53,576 nt of DNA, from the NCBI GenBank assembly GCA_900551995.1, contig URXW01000009.1, positions 1-53,576 on the forward strand, read 5' to 3'. Position 1 is the first letter of the stretch. Each line of letters opens with the position of its first letter. The translations under genes were made by a program, and so were the position numbers. The notes beneath the pieces are model-generated. The model searched no databases. It saw only the letters and a list, made by a program, of their open reading frames with translations, and had not been told where the DNA came from. Shown piece after piece: positions 25,696-34,260 of the stretch. The stretch is from an uncultured Eubacteriales bacterium (GTDB lineage Bacteria > Bacillota > Clostridia > Oscillospirales > Oscillospiraceae).

Positions 25696-25710
25696 CTGTT
25701 TTTTTCTGCA

Positions 25711-27513
25711 TCACGCCAACAGGGTAAATACGCCGTGGCAGAGCACGCACAGCACCACCCCCACGGCGGTGGGCAGGAGCATGGAAAGCAGAGTCCACCT
25801 GACGCTGCCCGTCTCCCGGCGGATGGTCAGGCAGGTGGTGCCGCAGGGGAAATGGCACAGGCAGAAGAGAAGCATGCACACGCACGTCTCCGCCGTCCAG
25901 CCCCGCGACGCCAGCAGGCTGTGGAGGGCGGCGGTGGAGCAGTCTGCCAGGCTGCCCGCCTGGGTGTAGCCCATCGCCAGCGTGGGCAGCACGATCTCAT
26001 TGGCGGGAAAGCCCACCAGATACGCCGTCAGCGTCATGCCGTCCAGCCCCATCAGCCGTCCCAGCGGCTGGAAAAACGCCGCCGCCCGCTGCAAAAGGGG
26101 CACGCCGCCGGGGGCGAGATTCGCCAGCAGCCACAGCACCAGTCCCGCCGGGACGGACACCGTCACCGCCCGCCCCAGCACGAACAGCGTCTTATCCAGC
26201 AGGGAGCGCACCAGCACCTGCCCCACCCGCGGCATACGGTAGGGCGGCAGCTCCAGCGTGAAGGCGGAGGGCGCGCCCCGCAGGACGGTGGCGGTCAGAA
26301 AGCGGGTGGTCAGCAGCGTCACCGCCACCGCCAGCAGGATGCAGCCCAGAAACGACGCGGACGCCGCCCACGGGCGTCCTTGCCACAGGAGCGTGACCAG
26401 CACCAACAGGGTGGGCAGCCGCCCGTTGCAGGGCATGAAGGCGTTGGTCAGTATCGCCGCCAGCCGCTCCCGCGGACTGTCCATAATGCGGCAGCCCATG
26501 ACGCCGCAGGCGTTGCAGCCCATCCCCATGCACATGGTAAGGCACTGCCTGCCGCTGCCTCCGGCGCGGCGGAACAGCACGTCGCAGTTGAATGCCAGAC
26601 GGGGCAGCAGCCCCGCGTCCTCCAGCAGCGCGAACAGAGGGAAGAAGATCGCCATGGGCGGCAGCATCACCGCCACCACCCATGCGGCGGTGCGGTAGAC
26701 ACCGTCCACCAGCGCGCCCTGCACCCACCACGGGGCGAAGGACAGCAGGCGGCGCAGCGGCTCCTGCAACGCCATGAGCCAGCGGCTCAACAGGGCGGAG
26801 GGCAGGTTCGCGCCCCACATAGTCAGGGAGAACACCACGCCAAGCAGCACCAGAAGCACCGGGAGGGCGGTGTATTTTCCCATCAGGATGCGGTCAATGC
26901 GCCGGTCGCGCTCGTGGAGGGCGGCGGTGCCCCCAAGGCAGACATGCGCCAGCGCGTCCGCCCGCTCCGCCACCCAGAGCGGGTCGTCCGCCGCGCCCTC
27001 CCACGGCGGCGGGGACGCGGGGCTGCGCGCCGCCTGCGCCGCCGCGTTTCGCAGTGCCTCCAGTCCGGAGCGGTCACGGGCGGAGGTCATCACCACCGGC
27101 ACGCCCAGTGCCTCCGCCAGCGCGCTGCCGTCCGGCGCGGCTCCGCGGCGGCGGGCTTCGTCCATCATGTTCAGGCAGACCACCATGCGCCCCGTGCGGC
27201 AGCGCAGCTGCACCGCAAGGCGCAGGTTCCGCCGCAGGCAGCAGGCGTCCAGCACCGCCACGATCACATCCGCGCCGCCGTCCAGACAGTCACGGGTGAC
27301 CACCTCCTCCGGCGAGTCCGGATGGAGGGAGTAGGTGCCCGGAAGATCCACCAGGCGGAACGTGTCCCCCTCCCAGACGTACCGCCCCTCGGCTGCCGCC
27401 ACCGTCTTGCCGCACCAGTTGCCGGTGTGCTGCCGCAGCCCCGTCAGCGCGTTGAAAACCGTGGACTTGCCCACGTTGGGGTTGCCCGCCAATGCCACCG
27501 TGTACTCCTTCAT
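25711..27513 (-). CDS. feoB: Ferrous iron transport protein B
   Basis: The 600-aa Fe(II) transporter has an N-terminal G domain: G1 GNPNVGKST (residues 10-18), G3 DLPGTYSL, G4 NMMD and G5 TSARDRSGL. A membrane domain with two gate regions follows. The first gate reads MCMGMGCNACGVMGCRI rather than the commoner GFGCNVPAI. The second contains CHFPCGTTCLTIRRE. It is shorter than E. coli FeoB (773 aa) but typical of the compact Clostridial type. FeoA is not adjacent; a candidate is at 33992 on the opposite strand. The ATG has a GGGAGGGACG site. Confidence 0.93.
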   Translation of the reverse strand: MKEYTVALAGNPNVGKSTVFNALTGLRQHTGNWCGKTVAAAEGRYVWEGDTFRLVDLPGTYSLHPDSPEEVVTRDCLDGGADVIVAVLDACCLRRNLRLAVQLRCRTGRMVVCLNMMDEARRRGAAPDGSALAEALGVPVVMTSARDRSGLEALRNAAAQAARSPASPPPWEGAADDPLWVAERADALAHVCLGGTAALHERDRRIDRILMGKYTALPVLLVLLGVVFSLTMWGANLPSALLSRWLMALQEPLRRLLSFAPWWVQGALVDGVYRTAAWVVAVMLPPMAIFFPLFALLEDAGLLPRLAFNCDVLFRRAGGSGRQCLTMCMGMGCNACGVMGCRIMDSPRERLAAILTNAFMPCNGRLPTLLVLVTLLWQGRPWAASASFLGCILLAVAVTLLTTRFLTATVLRGAPSAFTLELPPYRMPRVGQVLVRSLLDKTLFVLGRAVTVSVPAGLVLWLLANLAPGGVPLLQRAAAFFQPLGRLMGLDGMTLTAYLVGFPANEIVLPTLAMGYTQAGSLADCSTAALHSLLASRGWTAETCVCMLLFCLCHFPCGTTCLTIRRETGSVRWTLLSMLLPTAVGVVLCVLCHGVFTLLA

Positions 27514-27580
27514 ACGCCGTCCCTCCCTGCGTTATTTCACAGGGTATCCTATGACAGCCCCGCAGGCGGGGTGCAGAACG

Positions 27581-27616
27581 AAAAACAGGCGGCGCACGGT
27601 GCGCCGCCTGTTTTTT
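27581..27616 (-). terminator. Intrinsic terminator inside the feoB leader (attenuator candidate)
   Basis: The 12-bp stem ACAGGCGGCGCA / TGCGCCGCCTGT has A5 and T6 flanks, so it works in both directions. It lies between the feoB promoter and the feoB start, about 70 nt before the ATG. Confidence 0.8.
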
Positions 27617-27667
27617 CAGTAAAAGGAGAGAGAAATACAATGGGTGGGTATCCTTTCGGATGAGTGT

Positions 27668-27696
27668 ATCATACACAGGATGCGTTAAAAAGTCAA
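27668..27696 (-). promoter_or_regulatory. Promoter for feoB
   Basis: On the minus strand TTGACT, 17 nt, TATGAT. The transcript would begin near 27660, giving a leader of about 145 nt that contains a terminator. Confidence 0.8.
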
Positions 27697-27780
27697 CAGG
27701 TTTGATAAATCATTAACAAATTGTTCACAAGCATCTCCCTCCGTTCACAAATCGTTTACAGTGACCGGCGGGAAAAGCTA

Positions 27781-27809
27781 TTGACATTGAAAAAACACGG
27801 TGGTATCAT
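27781..27809 (+). promoter_or_regulatory. Promoter of the marR-ABC exporter operon
   Basis: TTGACA, 17 nt, TATCAT. It is immediately followed by an operator-like palindrome at 27810-27836. Confidence 0.8.
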
Positions 27810-27836
27810 TTAGCACGCTAATAATTCGTATGCTAA
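27810..27836. promoter_or_regulatory. Probable MarR operator
   Basis: TTAGCA and TGCTAA are the outer arms of a 27-nt imperfect palindrome covering the predicted transcription start. The left half also contains the small palindrome TTAGCACGCTAA. The position fits autorepression by the MarR protein encoded next. Confidence 0.6.
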
Positions 27837-27864
27837 GAATCATATAAAAGGGAGGCGGAAACAG

Positions 27865-28326
27865 TTGAAATTCTGCTTTGAGGAACGACCCGCCCATTTC
27901 GGGATGCTGTTCGGCTACTGCGACCATCAGGTGCACAAGCTGACGGGAAAGCTGCTGCGGCGGTACGATGTGTCCCCCGTGCAGTGCCGGACGCTGATGT
28001 TCCTCCACATCGCGGAGGGCGAGGTCAACCAGAAAACGCTGGAGCGGTTTCTGATGGTGAAGCCCAGCACGGTCAACGGCATTGTGGATCGGCTGGAGGA
28101 AAAGGGGCTGGTGCGCCGCACCGTCAGTGCCGAGGACGGCAGGTGCCGCATTTTGGAGCTGACCGAGGAGGGACGGCGGTTCCACGACGAATTTCAAGCC
28201 GTGGTACAGCAGGTGAATGAGCGGATGGAGCGGGGCTTCAGCGCGGAGGAGAAGGAGCTGTTCACGGGCTTTCTTCTGCGCGCGGCGCGGAATCTTACGG
28301 ACAAGGAGGACGAGGAAATATGCTGA
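27865..28326 (+). CDS. MarR family transcriptional regulator
   Basis: The 153-aa winged-helix regulator has helix-turn-helix VNQKTLERFLMVKPSTVNGIV, in blocks, then the wing DRLEEKGLVRRTVSAEDGRCRILELTEEG, in blocks. It starts at TTG 27865 with GGGAGGCGG upstream. Its stop overlaps the start of the first ABC exporter gene by 7 nt. MarR proteins of this arrangement usually repress their own operon and respond to a transported drug or metabolite; the ligand is unknown. Confidence 0.9.
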   Translation: MKFCFEERPAHFGMLFGYCDHQVHKLTGKLLRRYDVSPVQCRTLMFLHIAEGEVNQKTLERFLMVKPSTVNGIVDRLEEKGLVRRTVSAEDGRCRILELTEEGRRFHDEFQAVVQQVNERMERGFSAEEKELFTGFLLRAARNLTDKEDEEIC

Positions 28327-30056
28327 GAAAACTATCTCCCTATACGAAGGGCTACCGGCTGCTGATGCTATTCGCCGTCGCCTGCTCCGCCGGGGAGGCG
28401 GTGCTGGAGCTGATGCTGCCCCAGGTGATGAGCGACATTGTGGACGTGGGCATCGCCGGAGGTGACCGGGCGTACATCCTGAGTGCCGGGTTAAAGATGG
28501 TCATTATGGCTCTGCTGGCTCTCGCCTGCGGCGTGGGGGCGGCGGCGTTGGCCGCCAAAGCCGCCATGGGCTTCGGCGCGTCGCTCCGTCAGGCGGAGTA
28601 TGAGCAGGTGCAGCGGTTTTCCTTCGCCAACATTGAGCATTTTTCCACCGCCAGCCTTGTGACGCGGCTGACCAACGATGTGGCGTCGGTGCAGATGACC
28701 ACGTTCATGGGGATGCGTATGCTGGTGCGCGCCCCCACCATGCTGGTGACGGCGTTGGTGATGGCTCTGCTCGTCAGCGCACGGCTCAGTCAGGTATTTT
28801 TGGTGGTCATTCCCCTGCTGGTCGCGGCGGTGCTCATCGTGATCAAGCGGGTGGGACCGTTCTTCACCTCCTTGCAGGGTGCCACCGATGATGTGAACCT
28901 TGTGGTGCAGGAGGATCTGAACGCCATCCGCGTGGTGAAGTCCTTCGTCCGGGAGGGGCAGGAGCAGGAGAAGTTCCGCCGGCGCAGTGAGAAGCTGCGG
29001 AGCATGGCGGAGCGCGCCTTCGGCTTTGTGGTGCTGTTCATGCCGGTGATGATGGTGCTCATGGGCGGCACCATCACGGCGGTCATGTGGATCGGCGGCC
29101 ACTACGTGTGGGAAGGCTCCCTGCTGTCCGGCGATCTGATCGCGTTCTTCACCTACGTCAGCGAGATCTTGATGTCGCTGATGATGGTGTCCATGGTGCT
29201 GATGCTGCTGACGCGCGCCATCGCCTGCGGCAAGCGCATTGTGGAGGTGCTGGACGAGGAGCCGCGCATTACCGATAAGGACGCCGACGCCGCGCTGACG
29301 GTGGAGGACGGCTCCGTGCGGTTCGACCATGTGTATTTCAAGTACCACGACACGGCGGAGGCATGGAATCTGGAGGACGTGAGCTTCACGGTGCCCAGCG
29401 GTGCCACGGTGGGTATTTTAGGCGGCACCGGCAGTGCCAAAACCACGCTGGTGAGCATGATACCGCGGCTGTACGACGTGGACAGCGGCGGCGTCTATGT
29501 GGGCGGACACAACGTCAAGGAGTACACCATGGAAGCCCTCCGGAGGGGCTGCGCCATGGTGCTGCAGAAAAATACGCTGTTCTCCGGCACCATTCGGGAG
29601 AACCTGCGCTGGGGCGACGAAAACGCCACCGACGCGGAGATCGAGGACGCCTGCCGTCTCGCCTGCGCCGACGAGTTCATTGAGAAGATGCCCGACGGCT
29701 ACGACACGTATATCGAGCAGGGCGGCACCAACGTCTCCGGCGGGCAGAAGCAGCGGCTGTGCATTGCGCGGGCGGTGCTGCGTAAGCCGAAAATTCTGAT
29801 CCTGGACGATTCCACCAGCGCGGTGGACACCGCCACGGACGCCAAGATACGCAGTGCGCTGAAAACGGCACTGCCCGGTGCCACGAAGCTTATTATCGCC
29901 CAGCGGGTCACGTCCGTCATGGACGCCGATCTCATTCTGGTGATGGACGACGGGCGCGTGACCGCCATGGGCACCCACGAGGAATTGATGGAAAAGAGCG
30001 ACATTTACCGGGAGGTCTACCGCTCCCAGCAGGAAGGAGTGAGCATTGATGGCTGA
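28320..30056 (+). CDS. ABC exporter half-transporter, degenerate nucleotide site
   Basis: The 578-aa type IV exporter half has six membrane helices in residues 1-310 and a C-terminal nucleotide-binding domain. Walker A is GGTGSAKTT (Ala where Gly normally precedes Lys). The signature is NVSGGQKQR, and Walker B ends LILDDSTSAVD (Asp instead of the catalytic Glu). This is the pattern of the degenerate-site subunit in heterodimeric exporters such as BmrCD and TM287/288. The gene overlaps marR at its start and its partner gene at its end. Confidence 0.92.
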   Translation: MLRKLSPYTKGYRLLMLFAVACSAGEAVLELMLPQVMSDIVDVGIAGGDRAYILSAGLKMVIMALLALACGVGAAALAAKAAMGFGASLRQAEYEQVQRFSFANIEHFSTASLVTRLTNDVASVQMTTFMGMRMLVRAPTMLVTALVMALLVSARLSQVFLVVIPLLVAAVLIVIKRVGPFFTSLQGATDDVNLVVQEDLNAIRVVKSFVREGQEQEKFRRRSEKLRSMAERAFGFVVLFMPVMMVLMGGTITAVMWIGGHYVWEGSLLSGDLIAFFTYVSEILMSLMMVSMVLMLLTRAIACGKRIVEVLDEEPRITDKDADAALTVEDGSVRFDHVYFKYHDTAEAWNLEDVSFTVPSGATVGILGGTGSAKTTLVSMIPRLYDVDSGGVYVGGHNVKEYTMEALRRGCAMVLQKNTLFSGTIRENLRWGDENATDAEIEDACRLACADEFIEKMPDGYDTYIEQGGTNVSGGQKQRLCIARAVLRKPKILILDDSTSAVDTATDAKIRSALKTALPGATKLIIAQRVTSVMDADLILVMDDGRVTAMGTHEELMEKSDIYREVYRSQQEGVSIDG

Positions 30057-31932
30057 AGCCAGACGTCCCCAGCGCGGGCACGGTCCGGGGCCTCAGGGCC
30101 ACGGCTTCCAGCGACCCAAGGACTTTAAGGGCACGGTGCAGAAGCTGCTGCGCTATATCGGCCGCTACAAGGCGGCGTTGGTGCTGGTGTTCGTGTGCCT
30201 TGTGGTCAGCTCCGCCGCCTCCGTGATGAGCAGCTATCTGCTCAAGCCTATTATCAACGATTATATTATCCCCGGCGATTTTCCGGGGCTTGCCAGGATG
30301 CTGGCACTGCTGCTGGGCGCGTTTTTGCTGTCGGGCGTGTGCTCCTATGCCTATGCCCGCATTATGGTGCATATCTCCCAGCGGACGGTGGCGCAGCTGC
30401 GGCAGGATCTGTTCGACAAATTGCAGTCGCTGCCCCTGCGGTACTTCGACACGCACCAGTCCGGCGATCTGATGAGCCGGTTCACCAACGACATGGACAC
30501 CGTGTCGGATATGATCAACTCCAGCTTCGCCAGCGTAGTGTCCTGCGCCTTGACGTTTATCGGCATTGTTGCTATGATGCTGTATATGAACTGGGTGCTG
30601 ACGCTGATCACCTTTGCCTTTTTGGTGCTGATGCTGCTGGTGGTCAAGGGCGTGGGCGGCAAGAGCCGCGTCAGCTTCCAGAACCAGCAGCGGGCACTGG
30701 GTGCCATGAACGGCTATATCGAGGAGATGGTGGAGGGACAGAAGGTCATCAAGGTCTTTAACCATGAGAGCAAGGCGATCTCCCAGTTCTCCGGGCTGAA
30801 CGGCGCATACCGGGACGCCGCCACGGCGGCGCAGACCTATTCCGGTGCCATGATGCCCGCCATGGCGAACCTGTCCCGCATCGACTACGCCGTGACGTGC
30901 TGCGTGGGTGGGCTCCTCGCCATCGGCGGTATGTTCGACGTGGGGTCGCTGGGCGCGTATCTGCTGTATGTAAAGCAGGTGAGCCAGCCCATCACGCAGG
31001 TGAGCCAACAGGTGAACGTGCTGCTGGCCGCCATCGCCGGCGCGGAGCGTATCTTCGCCGTCATGGAAGCCCAGCCGGAGGTGGACGAGGGCAAGACCGT
31101 CATCGTCCGGGTGGAGAAGAACGGCGATACCCTCACCGAGACGACGCAGCGTACCGGCTGCTGGGCGTGGAAAAAGCCCGACGGCACGCTGGTGGAGCTG
31201 CGGGGCGACGTGCGATTCGACCACGTGACGTTCTCCTACGACGGGGAAAAGACGGTGCTGAACGATGTGTCCCTGTTCGCCAAGCCGGGGCAGAAGATCG
31301 CTTTTGTAGGCTCCACCGGCGCGGGTAAGACCACCATCACCAACCTTATCAACCGGTTTTACGACGTGCAGGAGGGCACCATCACCTACGACGGCATCAA
31401 CGTGAAGGACATCGAGAAGGACTCCCTCCGCCGCTCGCTGGGCATGGTGCTGCAGGACACCCATCTGTTCACCGGCACCATCGCCGACAACATCCGCTAC
31501 GGGCGTCTGGACGCCACGGACGAGGAGGTGCGCGCCGCCGCCAAGCTCGCCAACGCCGACGGCTTCATCCGCCATCTGCCCCAAGGGTATGACACGGTCA
31601 TCACCGGCGACGGCGGCAGTCTCAGCCAGGGGGAGCGGCAGCTGCTCGCCATCGCACGCGCCGCCGTGTCCGACCCTCCGGTGCTGATTTTGGACGAAGC
31701 CACCAGCTCCATCGACACGCGGACGGAGAACCTTATCGAAAAGGGCATGGACTCCCTGATGGAAGGGCGGACGGTGTTCGTGATCGCCCACCGGCTGTCC
31801 ACCGTTCGCAACAGCAAGGCGATCCTCGTGCTGGAGCACGGGCGGATCATTGAACGGGGCGACCACGAGGAGCTGCTGGCGCAGAAGGGCAAGTATTATC
31901 AGCTTTACACCGGTAAGGCGGAGTTGAGCTGA
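30049..31932 (+). CDS. ABC exporter half-transporter, partner subunit
   Basis: The 627-aa exporter half has a Gln/Gly/His-rich N-terminal extension of about 35 residues, six membrane helices and a nucleotide-binding domain. That domain has canonical Walker A GSTGAGKTT and Walker B LILDEATSSID, but a variant signature LSQGERQ. Together with the previous subunit it would form a heterodimer with one catalytic and one degenerate ATP site. The ATG at 30049 follows AAGGAG and overlaps the upstream gene by 8 nt. It has a 35-residue insertion before the NBD (VRVEKNGDTLTETTQRTGCW). Confidence 0.92.
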   Translation: MAEARRPQRGHGPGPQGHGFQRPKDFKGTVQKLLRYIGRYKAALVLVFVCLVVSSAASVMSSYLLKPIINDYIIPGDFPGLARMLALLLGAFLLSGVCSYAYARIMVHISQRTVAQLRQDLFDKLQSLPLRYFDTHQSGDLMSRFTNDMDTVSDMINSSFASVVSCALTFIGIVAMMLYMNWVLTLITFAFLVLMLLVVKGVGGKSRVSFQNQQRALGAMNGYIEEMVEGQKVIKVFNHESKAISQFSGLNGAYRDAATAAQTYSGAMMPAMANLSRIDYAVTCCVGGLLAIGGMFDVGSLGAYLLYVKQVSQPITQVSQQVNVLLAAIAGAERIFAVMEAQPEVDEGKTVIVRVEKNGDTLTETTQRTGCWAWKKPDGTLVELRGDVRFDHVTFSYDGEKTVLNDVSLFAKPGQKIAFVGSTGAGKTTITNLINRFYDVQEGTITYDGINVKDIEKDSLRRSLGMVLQDTHLFTGTIADNIRYGRLDATDEEVRAAAKLANADGFIRHLPQGYDTVITGDGGSLSQGERQLLAIARAAVSDPPVLILDEATSSIDTRTENLIEKGMDSLMEGRTVFVIAHRLSTVRNSKAILVLEHGRIIERGDHEELLAQKGKYYQLYTGKAELS

Positions 31933-31976
31933 CGTATAAAGCTACCAAAAAACGGAAACCATAAGGAGGACGCACC

Positions 31977-32366
31977 ATGACGGAAAAACATCTTTGCGAA
32001 CTGGCGGTTGCCATGCTGGAGCGGGCATACGTGCCCTATTCCCACTTCCCGGTGGGCGCGGCACTGCTGTGTAAGGACGGCACGGTGTTCACCGGCTGCA
32101 ACATTGAGAACGCCGCCTACGGCGCGACGGTATGCGCGGAGCGGACCGCCATATTCAAGGCGGTCAGCGAGGGGCACCGGGAGTTCGATACCCTTGTGAT
32201 CGCCGGGCGCAGCGACGACTTCTGCGTGCCCTGCGGCACGTGCCGGCAGGTGATGATGGAGTTCGCGCCGGAGTTGACGGTCATCTGCCTGAACAGGAAG
32301 GGCGAGAGCCGGAAATTCGCGCTGCGGGAGCTGCTGCCCTACGGCTTCGACCAGAGCTGTCTGTAA
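31977..32366 (+). CDS. cdd: Cytidine deaminase
   Basis: The 129-aa zinc enzyme converts cytidine or deoxycytidine to uridine or deoxyuridine. It has the fold motif YSHFPVGAALL, the catalytic CAERTAIF (zinc Cys and proton-shuttle Glu) and PCGTCRQV (two further zinc cysteines). Length is typical of the tetrameric bacterial class. It is preceded by AAGGAGG and starts 44 nt after the ABC operon, so it may be co-transcribed. The product feeds uridine phosphorylase. Confidence 0.95.
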   Translation: MTEKHLCELAVAMLERAYVPYSHFPVGAALLCKDGTVFTGCNIENAAYGATVCAERTAIFKAVSEGHREFDTLVIAGRSDDFCVPCGTCRQVMMEFAPELTVICLNRKGESRKFALRELLPYGFDQSCL

Positions 32367-32448
32367 GCGCGGAAGGATTTTCATGGAACCAAATCACGCC
32401 GCGCTCCGTCTCAATGGACAGAAACCCATTTCAGGAGGAAACTACACT

Positions 32449-33009
32449 ATGAAAAAAATCATTTCCCTTGTGCTTGCCGCCGTGCTGGCACTGAGCCTCG
32501 CCGCCTGCGGCAATAAGGACAACGGCGGCAGCGGCGACCAGCCCTACGCCCCCACCAGCGCGCTGGATCTGCTGGAGAAGGTGTGGAACAGCTATACCGA
32601 CGAGGAGAAGTTCCCCACCTCTGGCGGCGACTACTCCGAGGCGAACAGCAAGGAGGACGCCCCCGGCGTGTACGATCTGAGCGACCGCGCCGCCGTGGAC
32701 AGTGCCCTCGGTCTGCCGGAGACGGCGAAGGTGGATCAGGCGGCGTCCCTCGTGCACATGATGAACGCCAACACCTTTACCGCCGCCGCCTATCACTGCA
32801 CCGATGACCCCGCCGCGCTGGCGACCCAGCTGCGGGACAACATCCAGCAGCGGCAGTGGATGTGCGGCTTCCCCGACAAGGTGGCGGTGATCGTGGTGGG
32901 TGAGTACGTGGTGTCCGTGTTCGGCGCCGAGGATCTGGTGGATCAGTTCGTCAGCGTGCTCAACGGTATGTGCGGCGTGCAGCCCGCCTACGACGAGGCT
33001 ATTCTGTGA
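32449..33009 (+). CDS. Predicted lipoprotein, DUF4358-like
   Basis: The 186-aa lipoprotein (signal KKIISLVLAAVLALSLAAC, Cys20) has a globular part containing LDLLEKVWNSYTDEEKFP, DRAAVDSALGLPETAKVDQA and GEYVVSVFGAEDLVDQF. The general pattern (a short domain measuring against a helical grid, then VVGEYVVSVFG) resembles DUF4358 lipoproteins. Those sit beside DHHW/SGNH-like proteins in Clostridial acyl-transfer clusters, and the next gene is such a DHHW protein with a 1-nt TGATG overlap. The family call is by pattern only. Start chosen at the signal peptide, after AGGAGG. Confidence 0.65.
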   Translation: MKKIISLVLAAVLALSLAACGNKDNGGSGDQPYAPTSALDLLEKVWNSYTDEEKFPTSGGDYSEANSKEDAPGVYDLSDRAAVDSALGLPETAKVDQAASLVHMMNANTFTAAAYHCTDDPAALATQLRDNIQQRQWMCGFPDKVAVIVVGEYVVSVFGAEDLVDQFVSVLNGMCGVQPAYDEAIL

Positions 33010-33944
33010 TGCGTGCGGTACAGCGCACCGCGTTTCTGCTCCTGGCAGCGGCTATGCTCATAGCCGCTGCCTTGCTGCCCTCCTCCCGGAAGCCGCCCCA
33101 GGACACGGGAACGGAGAAAACGGCGGTGTACGTATACAGGGGCTACGGTGCCGCCACGGATGCACCGTGGGATGGGAAATCGCTGGATTTCGCCGTGCAC
33201 CGGTTCCGCCACCTGCTGGAGAAATACTTCCCGGAGGGGCACAGTGTCTATCTGGCGGTGGTGCCCGACAAGGCGGAGTTCACCGTGCCGCCGGAGGGCT
33301 ACGTCCCCGCCGGGGCGCAGGAGACGTCCGCCTATCTGACAGAGCGGCTGGACGCGGAGGCGGTGGACATCGCGCCGCTGCTGACGCTGGAGGACTACTA
33401 CCGCACCGACCCCCACTGGCGGCAGGAGCAGCTGCGCCCCGTGGCGGAGACGCTGCTGCGCGCTATGGGCGCGGCGGCACCGGAGACAGCGGACGAGACG
33501 CTGTGCGCGCTGGAGGGGGAGTTCCGCGGCAGCTACTGGGGGAAAACGGAGGAAGCGTTGCAGCCGGACGTGCTGTCCTATCTGACCTCCCCCACGCTGG
33601 AGGGCTGTACCGTCTATAACTATGAGACGGACGGCATGGGCGGCGTGTATGACTACGCGGCGGCGCAGGACGCACCCTATGACCTGTTCCTCAGCGGGAG
33701 CCGGTCGCTGCTGCGGATCGAGAATCCTGCGGCGGACAGGGAGCGCGTCCTTGTGGTGTTCCGGGATTCCTTCGGCAGCAGCCTTATCCCCCTGCTGGCG
33801 GAGGGCTATGGCACGGTCTACGCCGTGGATATACGGTATATCGCGTCGGACGCGCTGCAGCGGGTGGTGTCGTTCCCTCAAGGGGCGGACGTGCTGTTTT
33901 TGTACAGCACCACGGTGCTGCACAACAGCATCACCCTGAAGTGA
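33009..33944 (+). CDS. DHHW-family (AlgX/SGNH-like) exported protein
   Basis: The 311-aa protein has an N-terminal signal anchor (TAFLLLAAAMLIAAALLP). The core includes YYRTDPHWRQEQ, matching the DHHW-type motif (here TDPHW), and VVFRDSFGSSLIPLLAEGYG, the SGNH-like serine block, followed by VYAVDIRYI. Such proteins usually help an MBOAT acyltransferase move acetyl groups to extracellular polymers. Here no MBOAT gene is adjacent, so the partner is elsewhere or missing. Translation is coupled to the preceding lipoprotein gene. Confidence 0.75.
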   Translation: MRAVQRTAFLLLAAAMLIAAALLPSSRKPPQDTGTEKTAVYVYRGYGAATDAPWDGKSLDFAVHRFRHLLEKYFPEGHSVYLAVVPDKAEFTVPPEGYVPAGAQETSAYLTERLDAEAVDIAPLLTLEDYYRTDPHWRQEQLRPVAETLLRAMGAAAPETADETLCALEGEFRGSYWGKTEEALQPDVLSYLTSPTLEGCTVYNYETDGMGGVYDYAAAQDAPYDLFLSGSRSLLRIENPAADRERVLVVFRDSFGSSLIPLLAEGYGTVYAVDIRYIASDALQRVVSFPQGADVLFLYSTTVLHNSITLK

Positions 33945-33991
33945 CCGGGCGCATAGACTGACATAGGCACGAAGGAAAGGGGGCGTCGCCC

Positions 33992-34216
33992 ATGGCGGAG
34001 ACGTTGGACGCGCTGGTGCCGGGGGACAGCTGCCGGGTGACCTCGCTGCAGCTCCCGCCCCACAAGCAGCGGCGTATGCAGGAGCTGGGACTGACCGTCG
34101 GCAGCACCGTCACCGCGCTGCACCGAGGGCCGTGGGGCGGTATCGCCGCCTACGGCGTGCTGGACACGGTGGTGGCTCTGCGGGACTGCGATGCCCGGCA
34201 CATCACCGTCGCATAA
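33992..34216 (+). CDS. feoA: FeoA-type SH3-like iron transport accessory protein
   Basis: The 74-aa protein has the FeoA pattern: LDALVPGDSCRVTSL, RRMQELGLTVGSTVTAL, PWGGIAAYGV. FeoA proteins assist FeoB-mediated Fe(II) uptake. It lies 6.5 kb from feoB on the opposite strand, after an unrelated DHHW gene. A good AAGGAAAGGGGG site precedes the ATG. Confidence 0.85.
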   Translation: MAETLDALVPGDSCRVTSLQLPPHKQRRMQELGLTVGSTVTALHRGPWGGIAAYGVLDTVVALRDCDARHITVA

Positions 34217-34250
34217 AAAAACACCGGAGCAAAAGCTCCGGTGTTTTCTT
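34216..34250. terminator. Bidirectional terminator between feoA and the NSS transporter
   Basis: AACACCGGAGC pairs with GCTCCGGTGTT, with A6 and T4 flanks. It serves both convergent genes. Confidence 0.85.
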
Positions 34251-34260
34251 ATGCTTTTCG

